This document shows, piece by piece, positions 27,577-36,173 of a DNA stretch of 59,706 bases. The notes beneath the pieces were generated by a model that was not told the DNA's origin, searched no databases, and worked only from the letters and a program-made list of their open reading frames with translations. Origin of the DNA: Desulfuromonadales bacterium (GTDB taxonomy: Bacteria; Desulfobacterota; Desulfuromonadia; Desulfuromonadales; BM103); the NCBI GenBank assembly GCA_014860225.1, contig JACZKE010000037.1, positions 1 to 59,706 on the forward strand, in the 5' to 3' direction. The position numbers were made by a program, and so were the translations under genes. The stretch's first letter is position 1. Each line of letters opens with the position of its first letter.

Positions 27577-29940
27577 CTAGAAACGGTAACCGAAACCAAG
27601 GTAGCCGTAATAAGCGGTACCGTCTTCATCACCATAGACATACATTTCATCGCTGATGAACTTGTCGTAGGTCAGAGATGCGGTTGTATAGCAGCTCGGC
27701 GTGAAGTTGTAAGTGCCGCCGACAGTGACCTGGAATTGCTCGTATGACAGATCCGAGTAGGAGTCGATCAGATTGTTCATCTCCCAGGTATCGTAGTTGA
27801 CAGAAGCATATGCACCCGGGGCCTCGATGCCGGTATCCGCCAACGGAGTTGAGAGATCGTTTTCAGGAAACAGCGACGCCCTTTCGCTGAACTTCCAGTC
27901 CCAGCGATCCTTGGCGTTGTTATAGGTGAAACCTGCGTTCAGCTTCAGTTGTTCGGTGGCCTGGTAATCCATGTTGAGGGCAACGGTGTGGACGTCAGAC
28001 TGGTATTCCGTGGTGTTGCAGATCGAGCCAAACTGGCCCGACGAGACGTCGTTCGCTCAGCCATGGTACCAGCCGACGCACATCTGGTTCTCCGTCTCCT
28101 GCTTGTTGAAGGTATATGCCATGGTCAGGTTCAGCTTGCCGTTTGGTGCGTAGTATAAGGAGACGCCGGGAACATAGGTCTGCTGCTCATAGCTGACGTC
28201 ATCATTCTCCTCGATACGCACCCGGGCGAACAGGGTCGCGGCCATGTTGGTCGACGGTGACCAGGTGGTCGACAGCTTAGCTTCATGGACTTCGTCCGCC
28301 AGGTTGGTCGAGGCCAATTGCCGGTTCGGGTAAACATCGTTCCAGTACCAGACTTTCGGCACATCAGGCGCAGTTGTGAAATCCGAAGTGTTGTAATACC
28401 ACAATCCCGAACCTAGGGGGTCCTGGATAGCCATGGGATCGCCCTGGGCGATGCCGACATGAGCCCCGGCCAGCGGCTCGTCGATGTCCTGGTAAGTGTA
28501 GCTGATATTGCCTGAGAAAGCCCTGTTGATGCGCGATTTGAGCGCCGTCTTCAGAGTGTGGGTCTTGGTTTCTCCCAACTCCTCTTGATCGCGCTCCACT
28601 TCTTCGAATTCGTAGCCCAGGCGCAGAGTCGTTCCTCTTGCCAGACGGTAGACCAGGTCTATAGCAAGTTCCTGGACCTTACGCGCTTCGGCAGAGTGCC
28701 GTTCATCGATGGTGTCAAAGGGCAAGATGTTGCCATTCGGCACCAGCCCGCCGTCGGCGATCCTTTCCCGGCCGGGAAAGTAAATCGAAGTGCTGTCGAC
28801 ATCAATTTCATAGGCATTGGCGCGTAGAGACACGCGCAGGTTGTCAGTCAAACGGGTTGCCAGTTTACCGCCAAACGACTCGTAGTCGCTGCTCAGGGTG
28901 CTGCCTCCCAGCAACTCATATTCAGTCTGAGTTTGCGACTTGGAGCTTTCCACGTCGGATTTGACGTAGCTGGCGATGATGTTGGTGTCCCGGGCCAGGT
29001 CCACCCGCGCCTTCAGTGAGTGGCTGTCTTTCTCGGAGTCTGGTGTGCGAGCAAAGGCATAGTCTCCGGCCTCATAAAGCAGATTGTATGCTGTGGGATT
29101 GCCAGCATCTTCAAAAAAGCGTACAGGCGTTGCACCACCTTCGGAGAACGTCCGGGCCAGATAATCATAGTCAACCGTCACCGGACCGAATTTGCCGGTA
29201 GCGCCGAAGCCGATCTCTTCCGTGCGTTCGTCGATATCTTTGCCGGTTGCAGAGACGTGGCAATTGTCGCACTTGGTGACGCTGATCGCCTGCTCCAGTC
29301 CTTCACGGGTCTCGAGGCGCACCCCGGCATGAAATGTTATGTTCGGCAGAGAAGGCAGGGTTATGTCGGCCTCGCTCTTTAACTCGCGGCGGGTCACGAT
29401 GTAGTCGTTGGCCAGCTCCTGCCTGTAAGCCTCGCCGGCATCGTAATTGAGGGTTCCGCCGCCAACAGCGGTCACCGGGGTCGGCAGGGCCGCGAGATCC
29501 GAAAAGGTCTTGTCCGTAGTCACACTGGGTTGGGAGCCTCCTACGTCATCGCGGGCGGTCGCGCCCATCTGGTCGAGAGTCTCGTGATCCTTCCAGTGCT
29601 CCATCACCTGATAATCGATGCCGAGACGGAAAATGCGGTTAGCATCCACATCCAGGCTGTGTCTCTGGTCACGGGGACCCATTACGTCGATTTCCAGAGC
29701 AAACGCTGAGTTGCCTTCCTGCGATTCGAGGAACAGCTTCGGCGCGAAGCTGAAGCTTTCTTCGGAACGGGTGTTCACATATTCGTTGACGCGAGCAGGG
29801 TTGTCATTGGTATCCATACCTGAAACGCCGATCTCCACATGACCGCTGACTGATTTTTCTTCAGCGACAGCTGCGGTTGCGATCGTCATTAAGGTCAGGA
29901 CAGACAACACTGCAAGCAGCCAGTAATGGCACTTCTTCAT
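27577..29940 (-). CDS. MtrB/PioB-like outer-membrane beta-barrel with one in-frame TGA
   Basis: 787 codons in a single frame, interrupted only by TGA at 28057-28059. A signal peptide (MKKCHYWLLAVLSV... to AAVA, cleavage near 26) leads into a long beta-rich barrel ending in the outer-membrane signature GFGYRF. MtrB/PioB proteins form the porin sheath around a periplasmic decaheme cytochrome; the next gene upstream is exactly that. A CDNCH heme-type motif lies at residues 224-228. The TGA falls in ...CVGWYHG-[TGA]-ANDVSSGQFG..., with cysteines before and after. Selenocysteine, nonsense mutation (TGG to TGA) or base error are all possible; see findings. AGGAGGATAAAC precedes the ATG. Confidence 0.82.
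28022..28059 (-). promoter_or_regulatory. in-frame TGA with SECIS-like hairpin
   Basis: On the minus strand TGA (28059-28057) is followed after 23 nt by a GUU loop (28033-28031) closed by a 9-bp stem: GUCGGGCCA (28042-28034) with UGGCUCGAU (28030-28022), including two G-U pairs. Distance, loop size and the G at the start of the loop fit published criteria for bacterial selenocysteine insertion elements. Confidence 0.4.
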
Positions 29941-29956
29941 GTTTATCCTCCTAATG

Positions 29957-30946
29957 TTAACGGGTCAGACCGCGACCACTGAGCGGTTGCGATGGGTAAT
30001 CGCTGCCATGGACAACCTTATGGCAAGTTGTGCACTTGGTGCCGAAAGAGGTCTGGAATCCTTCATTGCCGTGGACGTTGACAACATCTGCAACCGCTTG
30101 CTGGGCTGGAGTTGTTGCTGTTTGTCCGGCGGCAGGGGTCGGCACGGTATAATTTGACTCTCGCAGAATATGGAAGTGTCCCTCATGACATTGCAGGCAA
30201 AGGAACGGCTCGTTCTGCACCAGCAAGTTGTTGGCCACCGAACCGTGTGGATCGTGGCAGATGGTACAGTCGTCCTCAACCGGCGCGTGACCGAACACGA
30301 ACGGACCCTGATAACGGCTGTGGCAGTTGAGGCAGAGATCGTTGGTGCGCTCGTTGGTGTTCAGTTCCCCGTGCGGATTGTGGCAGTCCGAGCAGGACAT
30401 CTTGCCTTCATTGATCGGGTGATGTGAGGGGAAGCTGGCCTTGGCCATCTGTTCCTGGTGGCAGGAGTAGCAGAGGCCCGGGTCCGACTGCTTGAGGGCC
30501 GTCTTGCCACCGGCGTGGATCGTGTGGCAGTCGCTGCAGGCGACATCGCTCAGCGCATGCAGGCTGTGCGTCCAGTCCATCAATTTGCCATCACTGTGGC
30601 ACTTGGCGCAGACCGCCGCCGATTCTTCCGGCAGAAGATCGCCGAATTTGAGAATCTGGTCGTTGTTGTCTGAATCGATATGCAGGCTGCCGCCGCCATG
30701 GCAGGTTTCGCACCCCTCGGTGCCGCCCATATATTCGAATCCGGCCAGGCGCGAATGAACCCCTGCGCTCATGCCTTCGTGACACTCCAGACAGGCCTCC
30801 TGGCCAATTGAAGTCGCGCCGTCAATGACTGGTAGTGTTAACTGCTTCTCCCTGATTGCTCCGGTGGCACATGCCCCCAGAAACAGTAACAGGGGGAGGA
30901 GTTTGACCAGCCAGGACGACCTGGATAGTGATCCCTTCCTGTACAT
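29957..30946 (-). CDS. decaheme c-type cytochrome lipoprotein (DmsE/MtrA-like)
   Basis: 329 residues. The signal sequence ends in the lipobox LGAC, so it is a lipoprotein; MtrA of Shewanella is a soluble periplasmic protein. Ten CxxCH motifs are visible: CLECH, CETCH, CAKCH, CSDCH, CYSCH, CSDCH, CLNCH, CTICH, CLQCH and CTTCH. MtrA/DmsE-type cytochromes carry electrons through an outer-membrane porin of the MtrB type, encoded directly downstream (16 bases). No surface MtrC-like cytochrome is in the window. ATG at 30946 with AAGGAG is preferred over an upstream in-frame ATG that lacks a signal context. Confidence 0.95.
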   Translation of the reverse strand: MYRKGSLSRSSWLVKLLPLLLFLGACATGAIREKQLTLPVIDGATSIGQEACLECHEGMSAGVHSRLAGFEYMGGTEGCETCHGGGSLHIDSDNNDQILKFGDLLPEESAAVCAKCHSDGKLMDWTHSLHALSDVACSDCHTIHAGGKTALKQSDPGLCYSCHQEQMAKASFPSHHPINEGKMSCSDCHNPHGELNTNERTNDLCLNCHSRYQGPFVFGHAPVEDDCTICHDPHGSVANNLLVQNEPFLCLQCHEGHFHILRESNYTVPTPAAGQTATTPAQQAVADVVNVHGNEGFQTSFGTKCTTCHKVVHGSDYPSQPLSGRGLTR

Positions 30947-31066
30947 AAGTTCTCCTTTTCTTGCTAATTGCCCCAAAAGTATTGAAATGAACGATTTCCG
31001 GCGGGTAGTATTGCGCTGACCTCCTTTCTTTGCATGCTGGCCGGACAGTCTGTGAATTGGCTCATT

Positions 31067-31076
31067 AAAGCTTTAG
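31067..31076. promoter_or_regulatory. palindrome in the LysR/cytochrome divergent region
   Basis: TAAAGCTTTA, flanked by ATT and GAAT, lies between the divergent decaheme-cytochrome and LysR genes. LysR regulators usually bind imperfect dyads in such regions; assignment is inference. Confidence 0.3.
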
Positions 31077-31181
31077 AATCTGTTGTATGATATTCAGCTT
31101 TGATGCTAGGGTAAAACGAATCATTTTAATGGCAGGCATAAGCAAGATTTATAGTTTTAATGTAGATATATGGATTCCTAG

Positions 31182-32126
31182 ATGGAAACACGTTATCTCA
31201 ACACCCTCATTACTTCTGTCGATGCGGGAACTTTTTCCAAGGCTGCAGAATTACTGCATATTACCCAGTCAGCCGTATCGCAGAGAATCAAGTTCCTGGA
31301 AGAGTATTTCGGCCAGCAGTTGCTTGACCGCAGTGGTCAGAGGCTTGTCCTGACATCCGCCGGCAAAATGGTTTTTGCCAAGGCCAAAGAAATCCTCGAA
31401 AAAGAGAAAGAAATGCTGGCTTGCCTGCAGGCCTCTGCTGTGCAAAAACGTCTTTCTCTCTGCTGTACACCAACCTTCGGTATGGCCTATCTGCCCCTTG
31501 TCCTCAGCAGCTTCCTTCGAGTTCACTCAGACATAAGTGATTTCAAGTTCATCTTTTTGCAGCCATCGGAAGCATTGCAAGGTCTGCGCAACGAAGATTT
31601 CGATCTGGCAGTCATTGAGCATCGCCTGGATCTGGATTTTGCCGGTTTCAACCGCTTTTTTATGCCGGATGACGAAATGCTGGTCGTTGCTTCCGCAACA
31701 CTGTTGATCCCGAATGTCGATGGTGTCGTCCAGCTTTCCGATCTGAAAAACATCAGGCTGTTCGCGCGTCGGGATGGCTGCAGTTCCAAGGAGCTGATGC
31801 GCAAAAATCTCGAAACGCATGGCTTTGATTTTAATGGTTTTGAGAGCGTTGTTGTCTCCGACGATTTGCATTTTACGATTCAGTCGGTTCTGCAAGGTGA
31901 CGGGATTGCCTATCTTTCGCAGGCGTTGGTCAGTAATTATCTGTTTTCCGGGGAGCTTGTCGGCTTGCGTGTCGAAGGTTTTCAGCATCGTCGTGGGCGC
32001 AGCGTGGTAATGCTTCCACAGAGAAGTGAGGATGTTTTGTTGATGGAGCTTCTCGAAAGTATTTTTACAGTGGTTTCGCCCTTATGGCGACCCCGGATGG
32101 TGAATGATGCTGTTTGCGACGGGTGA
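31182..32126 (+). CDS. LysR-family transcriptional regulator
   Basis: 314 residues. N-terminal winged helix-turn-helix (1-60): LNTLITSVDAGTFSKAAELL, HITQSAVSQRIKFLEE, LLDRSGQRLVLTSAG. The effector-binding domain (about 90-300) has the two-lobed LysR pattern (for example DFDLAVIEH, LFARRDGC, GDGIAYLSQALV). The effector is unknown. It is transcribed away from the decaheme cytochrome gene with about 235 bases between, so it probably controls the electron-transfer operon (inference). No strong ribosome site precedes the ATG. Confidence 0.92.
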   Translation: METRYLNTLITSVDAGTFSKAAELLHITQSAVSQRIKFLEEYFGQQLLDRSGQRLVLTSAGKMVFAKAKEILEKEKEMLACLQASAVQKRLSLCCTPTFGMAYLPLVLSSFLRVHSDISDFKFIFLQPSEALQGLRNEDFDLAVIEHRLDLDFAGFNRFFMPDDEMLVVASATLLIPNVDGVVQLSDLKNIRLFARRDGCSSKELMRKNLETHGFDFNGFESVVVSDDLHFTIQSVLQGDGIAYLSQALVSNYLFSGELVGLRVEGFQHRRGRSVVMLPQRSEDVLLMELLESIFTVVSPLWRPRMVNDAVCDG

Positions 32127-32245
32127 ATGATTGCTGTCGGGTTATTGATTGTAAAACAGGGGTACACAGTAGAACCATCGGGAGATGACAGGTTTTCCCC
32201 CAAATATATAACCGTGCTGAATTAATTGTAATTTTGTGAGGATTT

Positions 32246-32875
32246 ATGGAGAAATTGTTTAAAGGCGTCGCCAGGTTCCGTGAGGATGATTTCGAGGCGC
32301 ACAAGGAACTTTTCCAATCTTTGGGCCGAACCCAGAAACCGCATACGCTGTTTATCGGTTGCGCGGATTCGCGGGTGGTACCGGACCTAATTACCCGCAC
32401 CATGCCCGGAGAGCTTTTTACCGTCCGCAATATCGCCAATATCGTACCGCCCTATCGTGAAACGCAAGAATATGCAGGGACGACATCGTCTATTGAGTAC
32501 GCTGTACTGTCGCTGGGAGTGGAAAATATTGTCGTCTGCGGGCATTCCAATTGTGGTGGATGCGCGGCCATGAATCAGTCGCCCGAAGACTTGGCTCATC
32601 TGCCGAATGTGCGGCGTTGGCTGGAGATCTCCAGCGAAGTGCGGAAAAGGGTCGATCGACAGATGGATGTCGAGTGCCCGGAGAAACGTGAATGGCTGAC
32701 TGAGCAGATCAATATCCTTGTACAGATGCGCAACCTGCTTACTTACCCATACGTTCGGGAGCGTTATCAGCAAGGATTTTTGAATATCTATGGCTGGTAT
32801 TACATTATTGAGACGGGTGAAATCTTTAACTTCAATGATCAGAACGAAACCTTCGAGCTGGTGAATGGCCTCTGA
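32246..32875 (+). CDS. beta-class carbonic anhydrase
   Basis: 209 residues. Reversibly hydrates CO2 using a zinc ion. Ligands seen: Cys39 and Asp41-Arg43 in IGCADSRVVPD, His100 and Cys103 in VCGHSNCGGC. The overall pattern fits the clade A/B enzymes (FTVRNIANIVPPY, SSIEYAVLSLGVENIVVCGH). Likely cytoplasmic; no signal peptide. GAGG precedes the ATG. The 3' end nearly touches the convergent J-domain gene (2 bases). Confidence 0.96.
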   Translation: MEKLFKGVARFREDDFEAHKELFQSLGRTQKPHTLFIGCADSRVVPDLITRTMPGELFTVRNIANIVPPYRETQEYAGTTSSIEYAVLSLGVENIVVCGHSNCGGCAAMNQSPEDLAHLPNVRRWLEISSEVRKRVDRQMDVECPEKREWLTEQINILVQMRNLLTYPYVRERYQQGFLNIYGWYYIIETGEIFNFNDQNETFELVNGL

Positions 32876-32877
32876 AG

Positions 32878-33186
32878 TCAGTCCTCTTCGGCTTCACCCC
32901 GGCCACTCCAGACCGGGTCCCAATCGAACTGGCGGCGCAGGCGTTCTTCAGGGACCTGTTCAAGAAACTCCTCCTCAGCAAAACAATAACGGTAACTCTC
33001 GCAATAGGCGGTCAGAACCTCATAGGCGCAATTGACTCTGCAGATAACTTCGGGATCACTGGAACTCCCCCGGTCGGGGTGATGGGCCTTGACCAATTCC
33101 CGATGACGAGTCTTGATCTGGTCCAGAGTTGCCCGTTCACCGAGATCGAACACCTCGATCGCCTGCCTGAATTCACGATAGGTCAT
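32878..33186 (-). CDS. small J-domain (DnaJ-like) protein
   Basis: 102 residues. A J-domain occupies most of the protein (about 8-65) with the diagnostic HPD tripeptide in KAHHPDRGSS (36-38) and CAYEVLTAYCES on the final helix. There is no G/F region, zinc finger or C-terminal substrate domain, so it is a minimal Hsp70 co-chaperone or specialised partner. ATG at 33186 with AGGAG. Convergent with the carbonic anhydrase gene. Confidence 0.88.
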   Translation of the reverse strand: MTYREFRQAIEVFDLGERATLDQIKTRHRELVKAHHPDRGSSSDPEVICRVNCAYEVLTAYCESYRYCFAEEEFLEQVPEERLRRQFDWDPVWSGRGEAEED

Positions 33187-33399
33187 TTTTTTCTCCTGCC
33201 TGATGCGTGCACCCTTGCTCTTAAGTAAAACAGCAAATGGCCATAACTTTCAAGTGCTAAGCAGTTTTGAAGTCTGATGGCAAGTGGACTTTGCGAGACA
33301 ACGTTTTACTATATAATGTAAAAAATACCTTGTAAATTATACAGAGGAAGGTATGCTTCGTTTGCAGTTAAACTTGGTTGTCGGCAAAAGGAGCCTTTC

Positions 33400-33579
33400 A
33401 TGGAAGATCTCTGGCGCGTCAAGAATTCCTCAGTCGATATGAAAGACCTGGCTGACCTGGCTGAATATCACCGTTTCCTTGATCGTTTCCAGGCTGAAGA
33501 AGTTGGTGATCATGAGCGTAATCTATTGTACGGTGATGCCCGGTTCGGTTCAAAGGTCGACGCGGATCCAAAGGTCTGA
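33400..33579 (+). CDS. small acidic protein of unknown function
   Basis: 59 residues from ATG 33400 to TGA 33577-33579, with AAGGAG well placed upstream. The sequence begins MEDLWRVKNSSVDMKDLADL and is charged and helical, without signal peptide, cysteines or a family I recognise. It is free-standing, between the J-domain gene and the branched-chain aminotransferase. Coding is supported by the ribosome site and regular codon use. Confidence 0.6.
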   Translation: MEDLWRVKNSSVDMKDLADLAEYHRFLDRFQAEEVGDHERNLLYGDARFGSKVDADPKV

Positions 33580-33688
33580 AGATCTTCTGCTCAGAGTCTT
33601 AGGCCTTGCGTAAACGCTCTTCCCTGTGCTAATAAATTCAAGACTGAAGTCTTGCAAATAGCGGCATTTTAGGGAGGGCGTCAAACGC

Positions 33689-34756
33689 ATGGATCTGCAA
33701 ATTCTGCCTCTGGAAAAACTCAAACCACACATTGATGACGAAAGCAAATTGACCTTCGGCAAGCAGTTCACCGATCGCATGTTCGTCATGAAATACAAGA
33801 CCGGACAGGGCTGGCATGACGCGCGCATTCAGCCGTATCAGCCGTTCTCGCTTGATCCCGCTGCAATGGTGTTGCACTACGCCCAGGAGATTTTTGAAGG
33901 GCTCAAGGCCTTCCGCCGTCCTGATGGGCGGATTGCTCTTTTTCGGCCGATGGATAATTTCCGTCGTTTCAATCATAGTGCCAGACGTATGTGCATGCCC
34001 GAAATCGACGAAGCCTTTATGCTGAAGTCGTTGAAGGAACTGATCCGCCTCGAAGCGGATTGGGTGCCGCGAAGTGAAGGCACCAGCCTTTACATCCGGC
34101 CGGCCATGATCGCTTCTGAGCCGATGTTGGGTGTGCGCCCGGCCGACGAATACCTCTGCTATATTATCGTCTGTCCGGTGGGTGCCTACTACAAGGGTGG
34201 GTTGGCGCCGGTCAAGATATGGATCTCGGATCATTATGTCCGGGCCGCCGATGGCGGAACCGGTGAGGTCAAGACCGGCGGCAACTATGCGGCCAGTTTG
34301 TTGGCTGCCCGGGAAGCCTCCGCAAACGGTTACGACCAGGTGCTCTGGCTTGATGCCAAGCACAAGAAGTATGTCGAGGAAGTCGGCAGCATGAATATCT
34401 GCTTTATCTATGACGGCAAACTGGTGACTTCCCCTCTGGCCGGCACGATTCTCGATGGTATCACCCGTCGCTCGATTCTGGCTCTGGCCAAAGACCTGGG
34501 GATGGAGGTCGAGCAGCGTGCACTGTCGGTCGAGGAAATTTTCTCCGGCGCCGAGAGCGGCCGCCTGAGTGAGGCCTTCGGAACCGGTACCGCAGTTGTG
34601 GTTTCACCGGTTGGTCAGTTTACCTATCTCGACCGTACTGCAGTTCTGGGGGACGGCAAAACAACGGGTGAAGTGACACGCAAGCTGTACGACACCTTGA
34701 CCGGCATCCAGTATGGCCGAGTACCTGATCCCCATGGATGGGTTGACCTGCTCTGA
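33689..34756 (+). CDS. ilvE: branched-chain amino acid aminotransferase
   Basis: Class IV PLP enzyme that makes leucine, isoleucine and valine from the keto acids with glutamate. 355 residues, the long BCAT2/eukaryote-like subtype. Seen: LHYAQEIFEGLKAFRRPDGR, FNHSARRMCMP, the lysine block VKTGGNYAASLLA, LWLDAKHKKYVEEVGSMN and GTGTAVVVSPVG. ATG at 33689 with GGGAGGG upstream. It stands alone and ends in an intrinsic terminator. Confidence 0.95.
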   Translation: MDLQILPLEKLKPHIDDESKLTFGKQFTDRMFVMKYKTGQGWHDARIQPYQPFSLDPAAMVLHYAQEIFEGLKAFRRPDGRIALFRPMDNFRRFNHSARRMCMPEIDEAFMLKSLKELIRLEADWVPRSEGTSLYIRPAMIASEPMLGVRPADEYLCYIIVCPVGAYYKGGLAPVKIWISDHYVRAADGGTGEVKTGGNYAASLLAAREASANGYDQVLWLDAKHKKYVEEVGSMNICFIYDGKLVTSPLAGTILDGITRRSILALAKDLGMEVEQRALSVEEIFSGAESGRLSEAFGTGTAVVVSPVGQFTYLDRTAVLGDGKTTGEVTRKLYDTLTGIQYGRVPDPHGWVDLL

Positions 34757-34778
34757 TTGATTCAGGACAGCAAGTAAT

Positions 34779-34815
34779 AAAAACGCCTTCTGTTTATTTT
34801 TCAGAAGGCGTTTTT
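34779..34815 (+). terminator. intrinsic terminator after ilvE
   Basis: AAAACGCCTTCTG pairs with CAGAAGGCGTTTTT around a short T-rich loop, and a T-run follows on the plus strand. Confidence 0.92.
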
Positions 34816-34983
34816 GTGTTTAATTGTTACTCTCAATGAGTATGTTAATGCTCATTCGATTGATATTTTACTCTGCTAAGTACTCTTCCCGTCGACCTCG
34901 CCAAGATTTTACATTTCTTAGAACTGTATTATATCAAGCATTTATCTCTAATTTTTGAACGTTGTCCCGCCCAGTGAGATAAC

Positions 34984-34999
34984 TGGCATGCCGTTTGCT
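34984..34999 (+). promoter_or_regulatory. sigma-54-type promoter of the glutamate synthase operon
   Basis: TGGCATGCCGTTTGCT fits the -24/-12 consensus TGGCAC-N5-TTGC: GG and GC are separated by exactly 10 bases. It lies 67 bases before the first gene's ATG. A sigma-54 promoter suits nitrogen control through an NtrC-type activator. Confidence 0.7.
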
Positions 35000-35066
35000 T
35001 TTAATGCGACCGCACTGCTTCTTCTCTGCACCAAACAGCCATAAAGGATTTTCAGGAGGTACTCAT

Positions 35067-36173
35067 ATGTGCCGGATTGGCGCAATAAAAAGTTCAAACT
35101 ATGTTCATCCCAGCCAGGCTCTGAAACTGATGGAGTCACAGCAGAAAGGGCATGACAACTCTGGCTTTGCCATGGTCATGCACGATCTTGGCGGCATTTT
35201 TGAAAGTTACAAACATCTGCCGACGCTCTCCATGGCCTGTACCGATGAAGGGCTGAAGCTTGCTGAAGACATTCTGCACCAGGCTGGTTTCCAGCGTGTC
35301 ATGCAGTGGGTGCCGGAAACCGATCCGCAGCCCGGTCTGGATATTCTTGCCATGCCGAATTACGTTTTTGAAACCTTCGACTACCCTCGCCATTATCGCA
35401 ATGGCGTGCAGAAGGACAAGGAGGAGTTGCTGCTTGATATTCGTCTTAAACTGCGCAAGGCCCTTGAGCAGGATGAACAGGGTTTTGTCTATTCCTTCTG
35501 GCCTGATGTCGTCACTCTCAAGGAAATCGGCGATCCGCGAGATATCGGTACCTACTTCAAGCTCTGGACTGCGGATGACAAGTTCACCGCCAAGGTGATC
35601 ACGGCGCAGTGCCGGCAGAACACCAACTACGATATCGTCCGCTATGCCGCACATCCCTTCTTTCTGCAGGGATATACGGCACTGGCCAACGGCGAAAACA
35701 CTTTTTATCTGAAAAACGTCGAAGCCCAGCGCAAGCTGCATCGCGGCTACATCGGCTTCGAATCCGATTCCCAGTGTTTCCTCTACACGCTGCACTACGT
35801 GCATCGCGAGCTGCGCTGGCCGTTGCGTTATTACAAGCACGTAGTGACACCACTGCCTTTCTCGGAGCTGGAAAGACGTGATGACAAGGAACCCCTTCTG
35901 GCATTGCGGCAATCACTCGCCCATCTGGAGATCAACGGTCCCAACACCATAATCGGTGTGCTGCCTGACTTCACCCTGTTCACCTGTTGCGACGCCAAGA
36001 AACTGCGTCCGGTAGTGGTCGGTCGTACCGATGATACCGTGGTCATCTCCTCAGAGGTCTGTGGAATCAACGATATCCTGCCTGATCGAGATTGGGAATC
36101 CGACATCTATCCACACGAGCGTGAGATCGTGGCGATCGATAGCAATCTGGAGGTGCAGCGATGGAGACAATAA
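35067..36173 (+). CDS. glutamate synthase, glutamine amidotransferase (class II) subunit
   Basis: 368 residues. The N-terminal nucleophile cysteine immediately follows the start (MCRIGAIKSSNY), and HDNSGFAMVMHD, NGENTFYLKNVEA and later YTLHYVHRELR follow a glutamine amidotransferase fold. It hydrolyses glutamine and passes ammonia to the synthase subunit encoded next. In most bacteria this domain is the front of the large GltB; here it is separate. The start is ATG at 35067 (CAGGAGG upstream); an in-frame ATG at 34995 would hide the catalytic cysteine and overlaps the sigma-54 site. Confidence 0.9.
   Translation: MCRIGAIKSSNYVHPSQALKLMESQQKGHDNSGFAMVMHDLGGIFESYKHLPTLSMACTDEGLKLAEDILHQAGFQRVMQWVPETDPQPGLDILAMPNYVFETFDYPRHYRNGVQKDKEELLLDIRLKLRKALEQDEQGFVYSFWPDVVTLKEIGDPRDIGTYFKLWTADDKFTAKVITAQCRQNTNYDIVRYAAHPFFLQGYTALANGENTFYLKNVEAQRKLHRGYIGFESDSQCFLYTLHYVHRELRWPLRYYKHVVTPLPFSELERRDDKEPLLALRQSLAHLEINGPNTIIGVLPDFTLFTCCDAKKLRPVVVGRTDDTVVISSEVCGINDILPDRDWESDIYPHEREIVAIDSNLEVQRWRQ

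Noticed and set aside
27577-28059. Porin annotated as two separate genes split at the TGA
   Set aside because: The two parts share one frame and one barrel; the second has no ribosome site or signal peptide of its own.
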